Source of the DNA: Anoxynatronum sibiricum
GTDB lineage: Bacteria > Bacillota > Clostridia > Peptostreptococcales > Tindalliaceae
NCBI RefSeq assembly: GCF_039414295.1
Contig: NZ_JBCITM010000015.1
Location: forward strand, 1 to 64,000
Direction of reading: 5' to 3'
DNA length: 64,000 nucleotides
Shown here: positions 17,787 through 26,676 of the stretch, in pieces
Position numbering within the stretch: position 1 is the first letter of the stretch
How the letters are laid out: each line of letters starts with the position of its first letter
Program-made: the position numbers and the translations under genes
Notes under the pieces: generated by a model
Told to the model about the DNA's origin: nothing
Databases searched by the model: none
The model's input: the letters and a program-made list of their open reading frames with translations, nothing else

Positions 17787-20700
17787 ATAGGGGATTGATA
17801 CTGTTGCGATGCCACCATTAAAGCTGATGATGTGTTGGCCCTTTCCATCATTCACGGTGATGTCATACACCGGTCTTGTGCCAGTGATCTTTGTTGCTTC
17901 CTCTGAAAGGGCTGTCTGGGGTGTGATGCGAATGATGATATTGCCCGTGCGCTGCTTTCTGATTTCAGCCAGCGCTTTTTTGTCAAAGCTTACCTTCACA
18001 GGGGCACCGCTGATTTCCAGACTGCTGATTTCTGCGTTCACAAGGCTGTCCAGTGAACTGGCGGTAAGGGTGGCGCTCAGGGAAGTGGCCCCCTTTGGCA
18101 TGGTGATGTCCAGTGCCACTGCAAGTCCGTTTTCTGTCTTGTTCTGACGCGTTGCTTCCGCCTGTGCCCTGGCAATGGCATCGGTCACCCTTTGATCCGG
18201 GATGGCGGCACTGGCCCCTCCATTTTGCCCTGGTGTGGCCGTGACAGGAACCCTTTCGGTCACCGGCTGGTTGGGCGTTTTCGCCGGTGTTGTGGCTGGT
18301 GTTGGAACACGGCTGCCCCCAGAGGAAGAACCGCCGGAGGAACCACCTGATGACCCACCAGAAGAGCCGCCGTCTGAGGAACCACCGGAGGATGACGCGC
18401 TGACGGTCAACGTGCCATTGACAACAGCCCCAAGGATGTAGTGACGGGCTGCCTCAGCCGTAAGCACGGGTTCGCTCACTGTGATGGGATAGCTGCCCAC
18501 TGTTTTGCCGTCGGTGGTGGTGGCGGCAGTGGCAGGGGTTGTGAAAATACTGGCGGCTGTGTCTCTCGCTGCCATGCCTGTATAGCTGACGGTGAAGCTG
18601 GGCAGGGTGACCCCCGCTGTCATGCTTTTGTCATCGGCGGTGATGATGATGGTTGCCCTGGCAACTTCAAAGGAGACAGTGACAGCACCCATATAGGTTG
18701 GATGGCTGTCGGGCACCTTGAAAGTGACGGCATAATCACCTGCCACCACTGGTGCTGTGGTGCTGTGATAGGTGGTACCGTTTCGCCCTGTGTAAGTGAT
18801 TTCATAAGCACCGGTGTAGCTGCTGGTGGGTGTGCCTGTATAGCCCCCATGGGCGGTGCCATTGTAAGTGCCGTTCTGTCCTGCAACGCCGGTAATGGTC
18901 ACCGGTGTTTTGTCTGTGTAGTTCACGGTGACGGTGATCAGGCTGTCGGCATAATTACCCATGCCTGTCACACTGACGGTGACAACGTCTGTAGCGCTGT
19001 TACCGGTATTGTCGGCCACCAAAGTCAACAGGCCGTTTGCATTCACCACTGCACTGGTCAGGCCGTTATACCCGGGGCCGCTGGTGACTGCAAACGCTGG
19101 GGTGGCTCCCGGATTCTCAGGGTAGCCGCTGAGCTGGGTGAGATCCAGTTCGGTCTTGTAGTTGGCCTGATGCTTCACCATGGCAGCGGTGCCTGTCAGG
19201 CTGAAATCCGCTGCTCTGGTTATCTGAACCGATGAAGCAACTGGTGCGGTTGGCTGGGTCACCAGGTAGTTGCCGGCTGCCATGCCTGTTAAGATCATCG
19301 GGGTGGAAAGGGCGAGGGCCTCGTAGGTGCCGGCATCTGGGCTGCTGAGGGTACCGGTGAGGGTGGATGTGTCCACGCTCACTTTTCCATTGTCATCTGG
19401 GACGATTCCGCTTAGGGTCACACCTGTGATGCTCACCTGCTTCGTGGTGTTAAAGGGTCTGCCAGTGGCAGTGACCGCCGCTACGGTGAGTGGTGCTTTG
19501 GCGATGGTGTAGGTCATGCCTGTGGTTTGGCTGACGGTGCCTGAGTAACTGCCATCGGCCGCTGCGGTGACTGTCACGGTAACGGTGCCTGCGTTTGTAC
19601 GGTTGTCTTCTCCTCCATTGGAGTTGGAGTAGCTGACTTGATACTGGCTGGCGCTGAGGGTTTCTCCCGCCAGGGTCACTGTCACTGTGGGGGTTTTTTC
19701 TGTGCCGTCATAGGTGAAGTGATCCCCGTCGGTGATGGTCACCGTGGCACCGGTAATGGGTATTTTGAGGGTGGTGAAGGTGACTGCCTCCACATCAGAG
19801 TAGTCGTCACCCTCCCTGGCTGTCAGGTAGTAGGTGTAGGTGGTTGCTCCCGACAGGTTGGTCAGGGTGATGGGGTCCGCTTCGCCGGAGGCCGCCATGC
19901 TCTGCACCCCAGCGGCACCTGCCACCTGGCTGCCTTCTGTAAGGGCTGTGCTGCTGGCCACATAGTAGATGGTACTGCCTGCATTCGCTGTTGCATGCAG
20001 GGTGGCACCAGTGCTGGTAACCGTTCCTTCTGACACCGCAAAGGGAATGTTTCTTTTCAGTGTGTTGGGGCCGGCGGGAGTGATGGTCCCCTGATAGGCA
20101 ATGCCGTTAAAGGCGGCTGTGGTTTCATTTTCGCTGCTTGCCGGCAAAAACAAATGCAGCAGGCCACTGGCATCGGTATTCACATGGTCAAACCCATAAC
20201 TGCCGCCTGTAACAGATGCATTGGTGACCGGTGACGAAGGGCCGTAAATCCCCCCCACCTGTGCCTGTGTGTAATAGACGGCTTCGCTGCTGCTGTTGGT
20301 GGGTGTGATGCCATTGATGGTGGGCTTTCCCCCTGAGGTGGTGCTGATGGTTCCGCCGGCAATGGTCAATGAGCCGCCGTTTCCGTCTTCTCCACGACCA
20401 ATGCTTCCAGATACGGCCACGGTTCCGCCGGAGATGGTGATAGGAGGGCTGGTGCCCTGCCATCCGCCGCCAATGGCGGCACTTCTGTTTGATGTTGCTG
20501 CCGTCACCTTGCCGCCGGAGATGGTAATGGCTCCTCCGCCTTTGGATTTAAAGCCGCCGCCAAAAGCGGCCCCGCTCCATGTTCCAGTGCTTGTCGCCGA
20601 TACAGTTCCGCCACTGATATGGATGGTCGGAGAAGTACCGCTTTCGCTTCCCCCAATGGCAGCACCGCTATTGCTGGTGGCAGCATTGACCGTTCCCCCA

Positions 20701-23700
20701 GAAATGTGAATACTGCCGGGATGATCCCCCTCATATCTGTAACTGCTGCCCATGGCCGGTCCTGTTTGACCGGAGACAGTGATGGTTCCGCCCTCTATCT
20801 CAATGGTTCCGGCACCTTCTCTAAACATATCCACTCCAAACCCGCTATAATGATAGAATCCTCCAATGCCCGTGCCTAATCTGGAAGGGTTTTTCACCTC
20901 TAAGCTGCCGTTTCCAGTGATTCGAAGGGCTGAACCTTCGCCTGCACGAATGCCCATATAGCGGGCGCCCGCAGTGCCCGCGTCACCGCCGCCGCAATCA
21001 ATGGTGTTGGCTCCCGATAGATCCAGCTGTGCCTTGGCTGTTTGCAGGTCAATGGCCTTTCCCTGGGACGCCATGTTGACGCCACTGAGCTTCACCTTGA
21101 CAAAGGCTGATGTGTTCTGGAAAACAATTTGATTGGTTGTGACGGTATCGTTATTTGACTGGATGATCTCATATTCATTCTCGTAATACTGCCCGGTTAC
21201 AGTGACTTCACTCTCCCCTTCATTGGGGGTATGGGTAATACTCAGCTTTCCGCCGTTATCTGCAAAGGTGATGTTTCCATAAGAAAGATCCAGCGGACCT
21301 GAAAGCTGTTCTGTTACCAGGGTATCGTGCATGATAATCGTGGTTCCGTCCCCGGAAGCCTTGATTGTCTGGTCACTCTTACTGATTTCATTTCCGTCGT
21401 TAAGACTGGCTGCCGTGACAGACACCGTCGTTCCTGCGCCAGCAGACATCCATGCAGTTATTTTCCCAGCACCTTCCCGCTGCTGTGTCACCTTTCCGTC
21501 ACAGACAAACTGCACCACACCACTTGCAGCATCCGCATTCAGAGGAGTTCCGTTCCGCTGTGCCGATACCAAGACGCCGGTGATATCATCGGTAATCGCC
21601 GTATCATAGAACCACAGATACACGGGGTACAGTTTTTCTCCGACTTCCACAGGGTTGCCACTCACCCAGCTTCCTGTCCATGTGTGACCGTTGCCTGATA
21701 TCGTGATGGCTTCCGTTGCCGAAAGGGGCTCCCCCCCCACCACAAGGGTGCTTGAAAGGGTCCCCACATAGTTTTCGCTTACGTGAATGCTTCCCTGATA
21801 AGTTCTTCCGCCGATGGTGTAGGCGGCATTCTCGATGGAACTGGTCAGCCTTCCGTCATAAATCGTCACGGATAGTGGGTAGGTGCTGACACCCCCAACG
21901 GCAGGTTCAATCACGCCGTTTTTCATTGTGATGGCGGCACCATTCCCAATGGAAACCGCTCCACCAGCATTGGTGGCGGTTGAATGGCCCCCACCGTACC
22001 CAATATTACCATCAACTGTCACGGCGCCTCCGTTAATGGCAATGGTTCCGCAGGACAGCGGACCGCCGGATATTCCGTTAAATCCAGAACCGATGGCGGC
22101 ACCACCTGAATCACGGGTCGCAGACACGATGCCACCCTCGATGGTAATGCTCTCCACCCGCCCGCTGTGACCGCCGCCTATTCCTGCGGCACTTGCCCCG
22201 CCGGTAGCTGTGACCCTTCCGCCGGAAATGGTGATGGTGCCGGTGGTGCTCTCCACCGATCCGCCGATGCCGGCAGCGCCCAAAATGTAACCCCCATAGT
22301 TGACTGTACCTCCGGTGGCAATAATGGTCCCTCCGGCAATGTGGATGGTGCCCACCGACTGAATGGAGCCATTTGGATATGCTGGCGTCCATTGATTGCC
22401 AACGGCGCCGATTCCAGCACCACCCCCATAACTGTTACCGCCGGTGGCTGTCAGGGTGCCGGTGCTCGCTGCCGTGATGTTCAGCGTGCAGCCCTGGGGC
22501 ACGTCAATGCCTGCACCGCCGTAAGCACCGGTGAGTGCATTGGTTCCTTTGAGGGTCAGGTTTAAGGTGGCCCCATTTTTCAGGGTCAGGCCCGACATAT
22601 TTCCGCCATGACCAGTCATGGTAATGCTTAAATCCTCGATGGTCAGGTTCACTGTTACCCCGTCGATGGTCAGCTGTTCGGCTGTGTTCGATACAGTTCC
22701 GGTGATGGTACTGTGATTGTAGGTGCTTAGGTTGCTGCTGTTGATGGTCAGTGGGCCTGTTGAAATGTCGTAAACACTGCCGCCACCCAGTAAAATCACT
22801 GTGTACACGGAAAAATGTGCCGCAGGGGCTTCCAGTGTGCCTGCTTCGTGATCCACAGTGGTTTCCAGTGCCTGTGCCTGCTGGAGGGTGTCATCCAGGT
22901 GGAAGACTTTCAGCTGTGTGGCGGTGTCTTTTTCTGGTGTCTCCGGCATTTGGGCAAAGGACACCCTGACTTCGCCTTTGCTGGTATCGGGCTGAAGCTG
23001 GTTGCCGTCTTCATCTGTGATGGTGATATCAAAGGAAACCAGTTGGGCCACCTTTGTTGCAGTATGCTGTGCCTGTACCTCTCTGGTGACGGCTTCCTCT
23101 ATTTTTTCCTTTTCTGCCGGGCTGATCACTTTTCTGGCATGAAGCACTGCGCCTTCTGGAAACACGTTCTTTTCCGCCTTGACGGTGATTTCAATGCCAT
23201 CGATGATCTTGGTTTGATAAAAGGCCCAGTTTCCAATGGCTTCTCCCTCGACAATCTCGACTTTAATCTGAGGCAGCTGTGCACCGGCGGCAAGGTGGTA
23301 GCCCTTTGGCAGCACCGGCTCATAGTAAAAAACCCCTCCGGCTTCGTAGGAGTGAAAGGTGTTGGAAGTGCTGGTGGCTTCGTTGATGCGCCAGGTGATG
23401 CCTGTCAGTGTTCGTGCTTCCATTAGGTTTTCTGCGTTTGTTCGCTGCTCTGTGTCGCCATTGTCCAAGACTGAACTGCCGGCACCCTCTTGTGGTGATT
23501 CTCCCCGGTGTTCTGAATCCGCTGCTTCTGTTGCTTCTGTTGCTTCTGTTGCAAGGGTTTCTCCCAGGTGCCCTTCTTCAGACCTGCGGTTCTCCGGCGC
23601 TGCTGAAGAAACACTGGACGCTGCTGAATAGACACTGATGGTCACACTCAGTTGTTCCGGCAGGTCTATCAGCGATTCTGCTGCGCCCACGGTCAACCGC

Positions 23701-23924
23701 TGCATGGCCGTCTCCCCAGGCAGCTTGGCAAAGGCGGTGATCGTTGCCGGTTCGTGTGCCGCTGCAAAAACGCCGGTGCTTGTGAATGGGTTCAGCATCA
23801 GCATCGCCAGGGTCAATGCCACGCCTCTCGTTGCTTTTTTTCTGATGGCAATGCCTTCCATGAACCTCACCATCCCTTCCACCAATGTGTTGATGATTCT
23901 TGCAAGTCTCCTATCAATTTTCAT
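16689..23924 (-). CDS. Giant SLH-domain surface protein with beta-helix, YDG/MBG and choline-binding-type repeats
   Basis: 2,411 residues. A long signal peptide ends near residue 55 (STGVFAAAHE). An N-terminal domain shared with the protein at 39193-44781 comes first (TITAFAKLPGE.. LTVGAAESLIDLPEQLSVTIS). Residues ~380-1300 contain many IxGGTV/ITISGG turns typical of a right-handed beta-helix. Residues ~1385-1840 hold YDG/MBG-type sandwich domains (FTYDGTEKTPTVTVTLAGE; ITADDKSMTAGVTLPSF). A Gly/Ser linker follows (~1842-1875), then a shared beta domain, three SLH domains (~2098-2287: HWAKESVDYLVGRGLITG, APYIEWAHSKGIIPG, TLKAMQQAGILMSS) and four or five cell-wall-binding repeats (YYQDGKALTG, GWVQDGSNRRYY, GKWYYFHPDGTLA). 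It is exported and held on secondary wall polymers by SLH domains. The last 1.1 kb is near-identical to the second SLH gene. The promoter at 24035-24063 carries the shared direct repeats. Confidence 0.92.
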   Translation of the reverse strand: MKIDRRLARIINTLVEGMVRFMEGIAIRKKATRGVALTLAMLMLNPFTSTGVFAAAHEPATITAFAKLPGETAMQRLTVGAAESLIDLPEQLSVTISVYSAASSVSSAAPENRRSEEGHLGETLATEATEATEAADSEHRGESPQEGAGSSVLDNGDTEQRTNAENLMEARTLTGITWRINEATSTSNTFHSYEAGGVFYYEPVLPKGYHLAAGAQLPQIKVEIVEGEAIGNWAFYQTKIIDGIEITVKAEKNVFPEGAVLHARKVISPAEKEKIEEAVTREVQAQHTATKVAQLVSFDITITDEDGNQLQPDTSKGEVRVSFAQMPETPEKDTATQLKVFHLDDTLQQAQALETTVDHEAGTLEAPAAHFSVYTVILLGGGSVYDISTGPLTINSSNLSTYNHSTITGTVSNTAEQLTIDGVTVNLTIEDLSITMTGHGGNMSGLTLKNGATLNLTLKGTNALTGAYGGAGIDVPQGCTLNITAASTGTLTATGGNSYGGGAGIGAVGNQWTPAYPNGSIQSVGTIHIAGGTIIATGGTVNYGGYILGAAGIGGSVESTTGTITISGGRVTATGGASAAGIGGGHSGRVESITIEGGIVSATRDSGGAAIGSGFNGISGGPLSCGTIAINGGAVTVDGNIGYGGGHSTATNAGGAVSIGNGAAITMKNGVIEPAVGGVSTYPLSVTIYDGRLTSSIENAAYTIGGRTYQGSIHVSENYVGTLSSTLVVGGEPLSATEAITISGNGHTWTGSWVSGNPVEVGEKLYPVYLWFYDTAITDDITGVLVSAQRNGTPLNADAASGVVQFVCDGKVTQQREGAGKITAWMSAGAGTTVSVTAASLNDGNEISKSDQTIKASGDGTTIIMHDTLVTEQLSGPLDLSYGNITFADNGGKLSITHTPNEGESEVTVTGQYYENEYEIIQSNNDTVTTNQIVFQNTSAFVKVKLSGVNMASQGKAIDLQTAKAQLDLSGANTIDCGGGDAGTAGARYMGIRAGEGSALRITGNGSLEVKNPSRLGTGIGGFYHYSGFGVDMFREGAGTIEIEGGTITVSGQTGPAMGSSYRYEGDHPGSIHISGGTVNAATSNSGAAIGGSESGTSPTIHISGGTVSATSTGTWSGAAFGGGFKSKGGGAITISGGKVTAATSNRSAAIGGGWQGTSPPITISGGTVAVSGSIGRGEDGNGGSLTIAGGTISTTSGGKPTINGITPTNSSSEAVYYTQAQVGGIYGPSSPVTNASVTGGSYGFDHVNTDASGLLHLFLPASSENETTAAFNGIAYQGTITPAGPNTLKRNIPFAVSEGTVTSTGATLHATANAGSTIYYVASSTALTEGSQVAGAAGVQSMAASGEADPITLTNLSGATTYTYYLTAREGDDYSDVEAVTFTTLKIPITGATVTITDGDHFTYDGTEKTPTVTVTLAGETLSASQYQVSYSNSNGGEDNRTNAGTVTVTVTAAADGSYSGTVSQTTGMTYTIAKAPLTVAAVTATGRPFNTTKQVSITGVTLSGIVPDDNGKVSVDTSTLTGTLSSPDAGTYEALALSTPMILTGMAAGNYLVTQPTAPVASSVQITRAADFSLTGTAAMVKHQANYKTELDLTQLSGYPENPGATPAFAVTSGPGYNGLTSAVVNANGLLTLVADNTGNSATDVVTVSVTGMGNYADSLITVTVNYTDKTPVTITGVAGQNGTYNGTAHGGYTGTPTSSYTGAYEITYTGRNGTTYHSTTAPVVAGDYAVTFKVPDSHPTYMGAVTVSFEVARATIIITADDKSMTAGVTLPSFTVSYTGMAARDTAASIFTTPATAATTTDGKTVGSYPITVSEPVLTAEAARHYILGAVVNGTLTVSASSSGGSSDGGSSGGSSGGSSGGSSSGGSRVPTPATTPAKTPNQPVTERVPVTATPGQNGGASAAIPDQRVTDAIARAQAEATRQNKTENGLAVALDITMPKGATSLSATLTASSLDSLVNAEISSLEISGAPVKVSFDKKALAEIRKQRTGNIIIRITPQTALSEEATKITGTRPVYDITVNDGKGQHIISFNGGIATVSIPYTPANGEAVGGLYAVHVDKEGNTTRLAHSVYDTNSGAVIFTTPHFSQYGIGYTAPTAVFTDSSTHWAKESVDYLVGRGLITGTTETTFAPNAPLTRGTLATALGRLAGIDINTYTTNRFTDVKATSAEAPYIEWAHSKGIIPGTSSRQFAPEKAVTREEMAVILANYAKATGYPLPVTREAIPYTDTASMTKTNQETLKAMQQAGILMSSSGKQYKPKEKVTRGEASAILTRYIKLTISPATAQEWTLNDTGQYQYYQDGKALTGSQTIQGVKYFFNTDGTLKTGWVQDGSNRRYYAGKTLVVGWKDMETSGNHTTYYFTGEGLLITGKWLEVEGKWYYFHPDGTLARSTIIDGYEVDENGVRKTS

Positions 23925-23960
23925 GTGATGAACGCCTCCTTGTTATCATAAGCAGGTTGC

Positions 23961-23996
23961 GCTGCCCTGGCCAAATCCCTTTGTCTTTCACCTCAG
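23961..23996 (+). repeat. Fragment of the dispersed repeat element
   Basis: GCTGCCCTGG.CAAATCCC followed by TTTGTCTTTCACCTCAGC matches the right end of the element at 38910-39117 with three or four differences. It lies in the leader of the first SLH gene and is probably a decayed solo end. Confidence 0.55.
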
Positions 23997-24034
23997 CAGG
24001 TTAAGCTGCCTTCACGTCTTTCAAGTCGGCTCTC

Positions 24035-24105
24035 ATCTTAACAACCTGCCTGTTTCATTTCAATGCTTCTTGCACAAGCGGTCATTTTTTTGCACAAGCG
24101 GTTAA
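24035..24105 (-). promoter_or_regulatory. Promoter of the first SLH gene with a direct-repeat activator site
   Basis: On the minus strand: TTGAAA (24063-24058), 17 bp, TAAGAT (24040-24035). Immediately upstream are two direct repeats, read on the plus strand as AAGCGGTCA (24076-24084) and AAGCGGTTA (24096-24104), 20 bp apart. The proximal repeat block (TGACCGCTTG) ends 11 bp before the -35 box. The second SLH gene has the same parts at the same spacings (45295-45364). Nine-base direct repeats one to two helical turns apart, next to the -35 box, are how LytTR regulators bind. Confidence 0.75.
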
Positions 24106-24234
24106 TGGCGGGAAGAAAAAAACCACCTCACTGTCCTTGACAATGGGGTGGTTTTTGTTATTATTGGTTCGAACAATCTCATCGATGTAATTGCCAAAGT
24201 CTTTACGCATGTCCGTCGCATTGACGGATTGCAT
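24082..24234 (-). pseudogene. Truncated Phd/YefM-type antitoxin remnant
   Basis: A 50-codon frame with GGGAGC before the ATG. The first ~23 residues (MQSVNATDMRKDFGNYIDEI, then VRT) look like the N-terminal half of prevent-host-death antitoxins. After HPIVKD the frame runs through a terminator hairpin (encoding VVFFFPP) and stops, so the C-terminal half is missing. No toxin gene is adjacent. Family call is by eye. Confidence 0.45.
24114..24156. terminator. Bidirectional terminator hairpin
   Basis: AAAAACCACC and GGTGGTTTTT pair, with TGTC/GACA inside. Runs of A and T on both sides allow termination in either direction. It overlaps the end of the antitoxin remnant and insulates the SLH promoter from upstream transcription. 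Confidence 0.7.
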
Positions 24235-24403
24235 CTTTCCAGCTCCCTACCTGTCTTTACTATGCCATGAGCGAGCAGCCCTGTGCAGCGTATACGTTTG
24301 TTTCTTACGCTGATTCGGATGTGCTGGGTAGAAGTACCAGTACTTCCTGGCCACCGTCGAATCAAACGTCTGCCAGCTTTGTTGGTGACACCAGCCGGCG
24401 GAC

Positions 24404-24772
24404 TTATCTCCAATACCTTTTCATGCCTTTTTTTTCTTCCATGTTGTATTCAATCATTTTTTCCAGCAGGTGGTAGTCCACTTCATCTGTCCATTTAATG
24501 CGAAACAGGTTGGCTGTGTGCGTGTAGCCGGCCTTTTGGATATCTTTTTCGAAGTGTTTGATCACTACAGCTTCGGGAGCCACAGCAATGTTGTTTTTGG
24601 CCAGGCTGAATCCCATGATGAAGGTGCCATGGTCACTGAACATGGGTTGGTGCCATTTGATCTCTTCCTGTAACTGAGGATATTTTTCCCTGATATGGTT
24701 CAGTATGGTTTCCATTTTTTCCTTCTTTTCAAGGTCTTCGATGGTGTTTAGGAAATCCTGAAAGGTTTTCAC
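24404..24772 (-). CDS. DUF1801 / YdhG-like protein
   Basis: 122 residues starting at a GTG (24772) after AAGGGAG. The pattern LEKKEKMETILNHIREKYPQ, then EEIKWHQPMFS, FIMGFSLAKNNIAVAPE, FRIKWTDEVDYHLLEKMIEYN is that of small DUF1801 proteins, which include Bacillus YdhG. The fold resembles a frataxin-like or small-ligand-binding domain. The cellular role is unclear. It stands alone. Confidence 0.85.
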   Translation of the reverse strand: MKTFQDFLNTIEDLEKKEKMETILNHIREKYPQLQEEIKWHQPMFSDHGTFIMGFSLAKNNIAVAPEAVVIKHFEKDIQKAGYTHTANLFRIKWTDEVDYHLLEKMIEYNMEEKKGMKRYWR

Positions 24773-24980
24773 ACAAATCCGCTCCCTTCATGCAGATCAT
24801 GAAAGACTTTATGTGTCTCGCGACTCTGGTGAGTGGCTTGTAATTGATGGCTTCTTTTGGATCCACTCAATCTCATTCTTTCGGCAGAACTTCTTGACGG
24901 TAGATTTTCCTTTGATAGTTCTAATACCCAAAATGACAACCTGTAATGAAATAAGAAAAAAGCAGCCCGAAGGCTGTCCC

Positions 24981-25185
24981 AGACTGTAGACAAAATAAGC
25001 TGAAGACAAGGGGTTTGTTAAAGGACAGCCTTGGAAAGCTTGTCAGTGTTTTTCGAAAAGGCGAGAAAACCGCCAGCGCCTGTTGTTTGAGCGCAGCGAG
25101 TTCAGGCGCTGTTTTCGAGACTTTCGACTAAAAACACACAAGATTGGAATCAGCTGGCCTGGCTAAAGCCCTTTGTCTTCAACCT
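24981..25185 (+). repeat. Dispersed repeat element, copy 2
   Basis: Starts AGACTGTAGACAAAATAAGC and ends CTTTGTCTTCAACCT. It matches copies 1 (inverted) and 3. It is flanked on the right by the hairpin at 25186-25215 and on the left by CAGCC-CGA-AGGCTG. A one-base deletion in an A-run relative to copy 1 breaks the only long open frame. Confidence 0.8.
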
Positions 25186-25215
25186 CCGATGGCAGCCACA
25201 TTGGGCTGCCATCGG
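25186..25215 (-). terminator. Hairpin after the NtrC-type regulator gene
   Basis: CCGATGGCAGCC and GGCTGCCATCGG form a 12-bp stem, 33 bp past the regulator stop. There is no U-run because the repeat element abuts it. Confidence 0.55.
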
Positions 25216-25248
25216 AAATGATGATATGCCTATTGACGCTGGAAATCA

Positions 25249-26676
25249 CTACTTGCTGATGCCGTGCTTATCCATACGATGCATTAACGTATGACGGCTG
25301 ATGCCCAACAGCTGGGCGGATTTGGTTTGATTGTTGCCGGTTTTTTCCAAAGCCTGCAGTATCAGGTTTTTTTCCAGCTCATCCAAAGAAATGCCTTCTT
25401 CCGGCAGCTGTATTCCGCTGTCTATTTTGGTATCTGAGGTGCCTGAGATACCTGTGGTGCCTGAGGTGTCTGTGGTGCCTGAGATACCTGTGGTGCCTGA
25501 GATACCTGTGGTGCCTGGGGTTGGCAAGTCCACCTCCTGAACGTCGTCTGTTGGAGACAAAATCACCAGGCGCTCAATATAGTTTTCAAGCTCCCGTACA
25601 TTGCCTTTCCAGGGATGGTTCACCAGCTGCGCCATGGCCTTGGGAGAAAGGGTCATCAATTTTCGGCCCATTTCACTGCAAAACGCCTTCATAAAATGGT
25701 GCACAAAGCCGGGGATGTCTTCTTTTCGATCACGCAGGGGCGGTATGTGCAGGGGGATGACGTTGAGCCGGTAATACAGGTCTTCCCGAAAGGTGCCTTC
25801 TTCTGTCATTTTTTTCAACTGGCGGTTGGTAGCCGCAATGACCCGGGCGTCCACAGATACTGTCTCTGATCCGCCTACCCGTTCAATTTCTTTATCCTGC
25901 ACCACCCTGAGCAGTTTTACCTGCATAGATAAACTCAGCTCGCCTATTTCATCAAGCAGTATCGTGCCACCCCGGGCACGTTCAAACTTGCCAATTTTTC
26001 GGCTGACGGCCCCGGTAAACGCCCCTTTTTCGTGGCCAAAAAGCTCGCTCTCGATCAAGGTTTCTGGAATGGCTCCGCAGTTTACTTTGATGAAAGGTTT
26101 GTCTCGCCGGGGGCTGTTGTGGTGAACTAAGTGGGCAATGATTTCTTTACCTGTGCCACTTTCTCCCTGAATCAATATGGTGGCAGGGGTGGCGGCCACC
26201 CGCTCCACCATGGCCATCAGCTCTTTCATGGGTTGACTGTTGCCAATCACCACGTTGCCGGTTTCAAAGGCGGTGGCTTCTTTCAGGTAGGTGACCTGTT
26301 CCTCCAACTCACTGACATGTAGAGCCTTACGGATTTGAACTTTCAGCTCCTCCACGTCAAAGGGTTTTGACAGGTAGTCCATGGCCCCCCGTTTCATGGC
26401 TTCAATAGCGGTTTCCATGGTGCCGTGGGCGGTGAGCATAAGAACAGAGGTGGTGGTGGTGGTGCTTTCCTTGATTTTTTTCAGCGCCTCCATTCCATCC
26501 ATCACCGGCATCTTCAGGTCCAGCAGCATCACATCCGGGCGGTGGCGCTCAAAAGCTTCAATGCCTTCCCGACCGTTGGAAGCCTCGTAAATCACATAGC
26601 CTTCCTTCTCCAGGGCCCGGCTGATGGCCCAGCGCATGTTCTTTTCATCGTCCACGATGAGTATTTTAGGTTTCAT
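25249..26676 (-). CDS. NtrC-family sigma-54-dependent response regulator
   Basis: 475 residues from ATG 26676 (GAGGAGG upstream); the frame is open further but overlaps the kinase. Receiver domain: KILIVDDEKNMRW, phospho-acceptor in VMLLDLKMPVMDG. AAA+ domain: Walker A GESGTGKE, GAFTGA loop intact (contacts sigma-54), Walker B GGTILLDEIGE, then PWKGNVRELENYI. The C-terminal Fis-type HTH is NQTKSAQLLGISRHTLMHRM. A linker of five GTTGIS-like hexapeptides lies between AAA+ and HTH. It overlaps its kinase gene by 11 bp and is divergent from a sigma-54 promoter at 28134, its probable target. The arrangement resembles zraSR-zraP. Confidence 0.93.
   Translation of the reverse strand: MKPKILIVDDEKNMRWAISRALEKEGYVIYEASNGREGIEAFERHRPDVMLLDLKMPVMDGMEALKKIKESTTTTTSVLMLTAHGTMETAIEAMKRGAMDYLSKPFDVEELKVQIRKALHVSELEEQVTYLKEATAFETGNVVIGNSQPMKELMAMVERVAATPATILIQGESGTGKEIIAHLVHHNSPRRDKPFIKVNCGAIPETLIESELFGHEKGAFTGAVSRKIGKFERARGGTILLDEIGELSLSMQVKLLRVVQDKEIERVGGSETVSVDARVIAATNRQLKKMTEEGTFREDLYYRLNVIPLHIPPLRDRKEDIPGFVHHFMKAFCSEMGRKLMTLSPKAMAQLVNHPWKGNVRELENYIERLVILSPTDDVQEVDLPTPGTTGISGTTGISGTTDTSGTTGISGTSDTKIDSGIQLPEEGISLDELEKNLILQALEKTGNNQTKSAQLLGISRHTLMHRMDKHGISK
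25436..25521 (-). repeat. 18-bp in-frame tandem repeats in the regulator linker
   Basis: About five units of GGTGCCTGAGATACCTGT and variants encode GTTGIS, GTTDTS and GTSDT. Repeat number could vary between strains without breaking the frame. Confidence 0.75.

Noticed and set aside
17382..19235. Long antisense open frames inside the SLH gene
   Set aside because: They are shadows of a repetitive GC-rich coding strand. They have Gly/Cys/His-rich nonsense composition and no ribosome binding sites.
24235..24403. Stretch between the antitoxin remnant and the DUF1801 gene, considered as a toxin gene
   Set aside because: No frame resembles a Doc, YoeB or RelE toxin, and there is no start site.
24769..25009. 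Overlapping short minus-strand frames upstream of the DUF1801 gene
   Set aside because: No ribosome binding sites or known domains, and they run into the repeat element. They may be remnants, but nothing recognisable.
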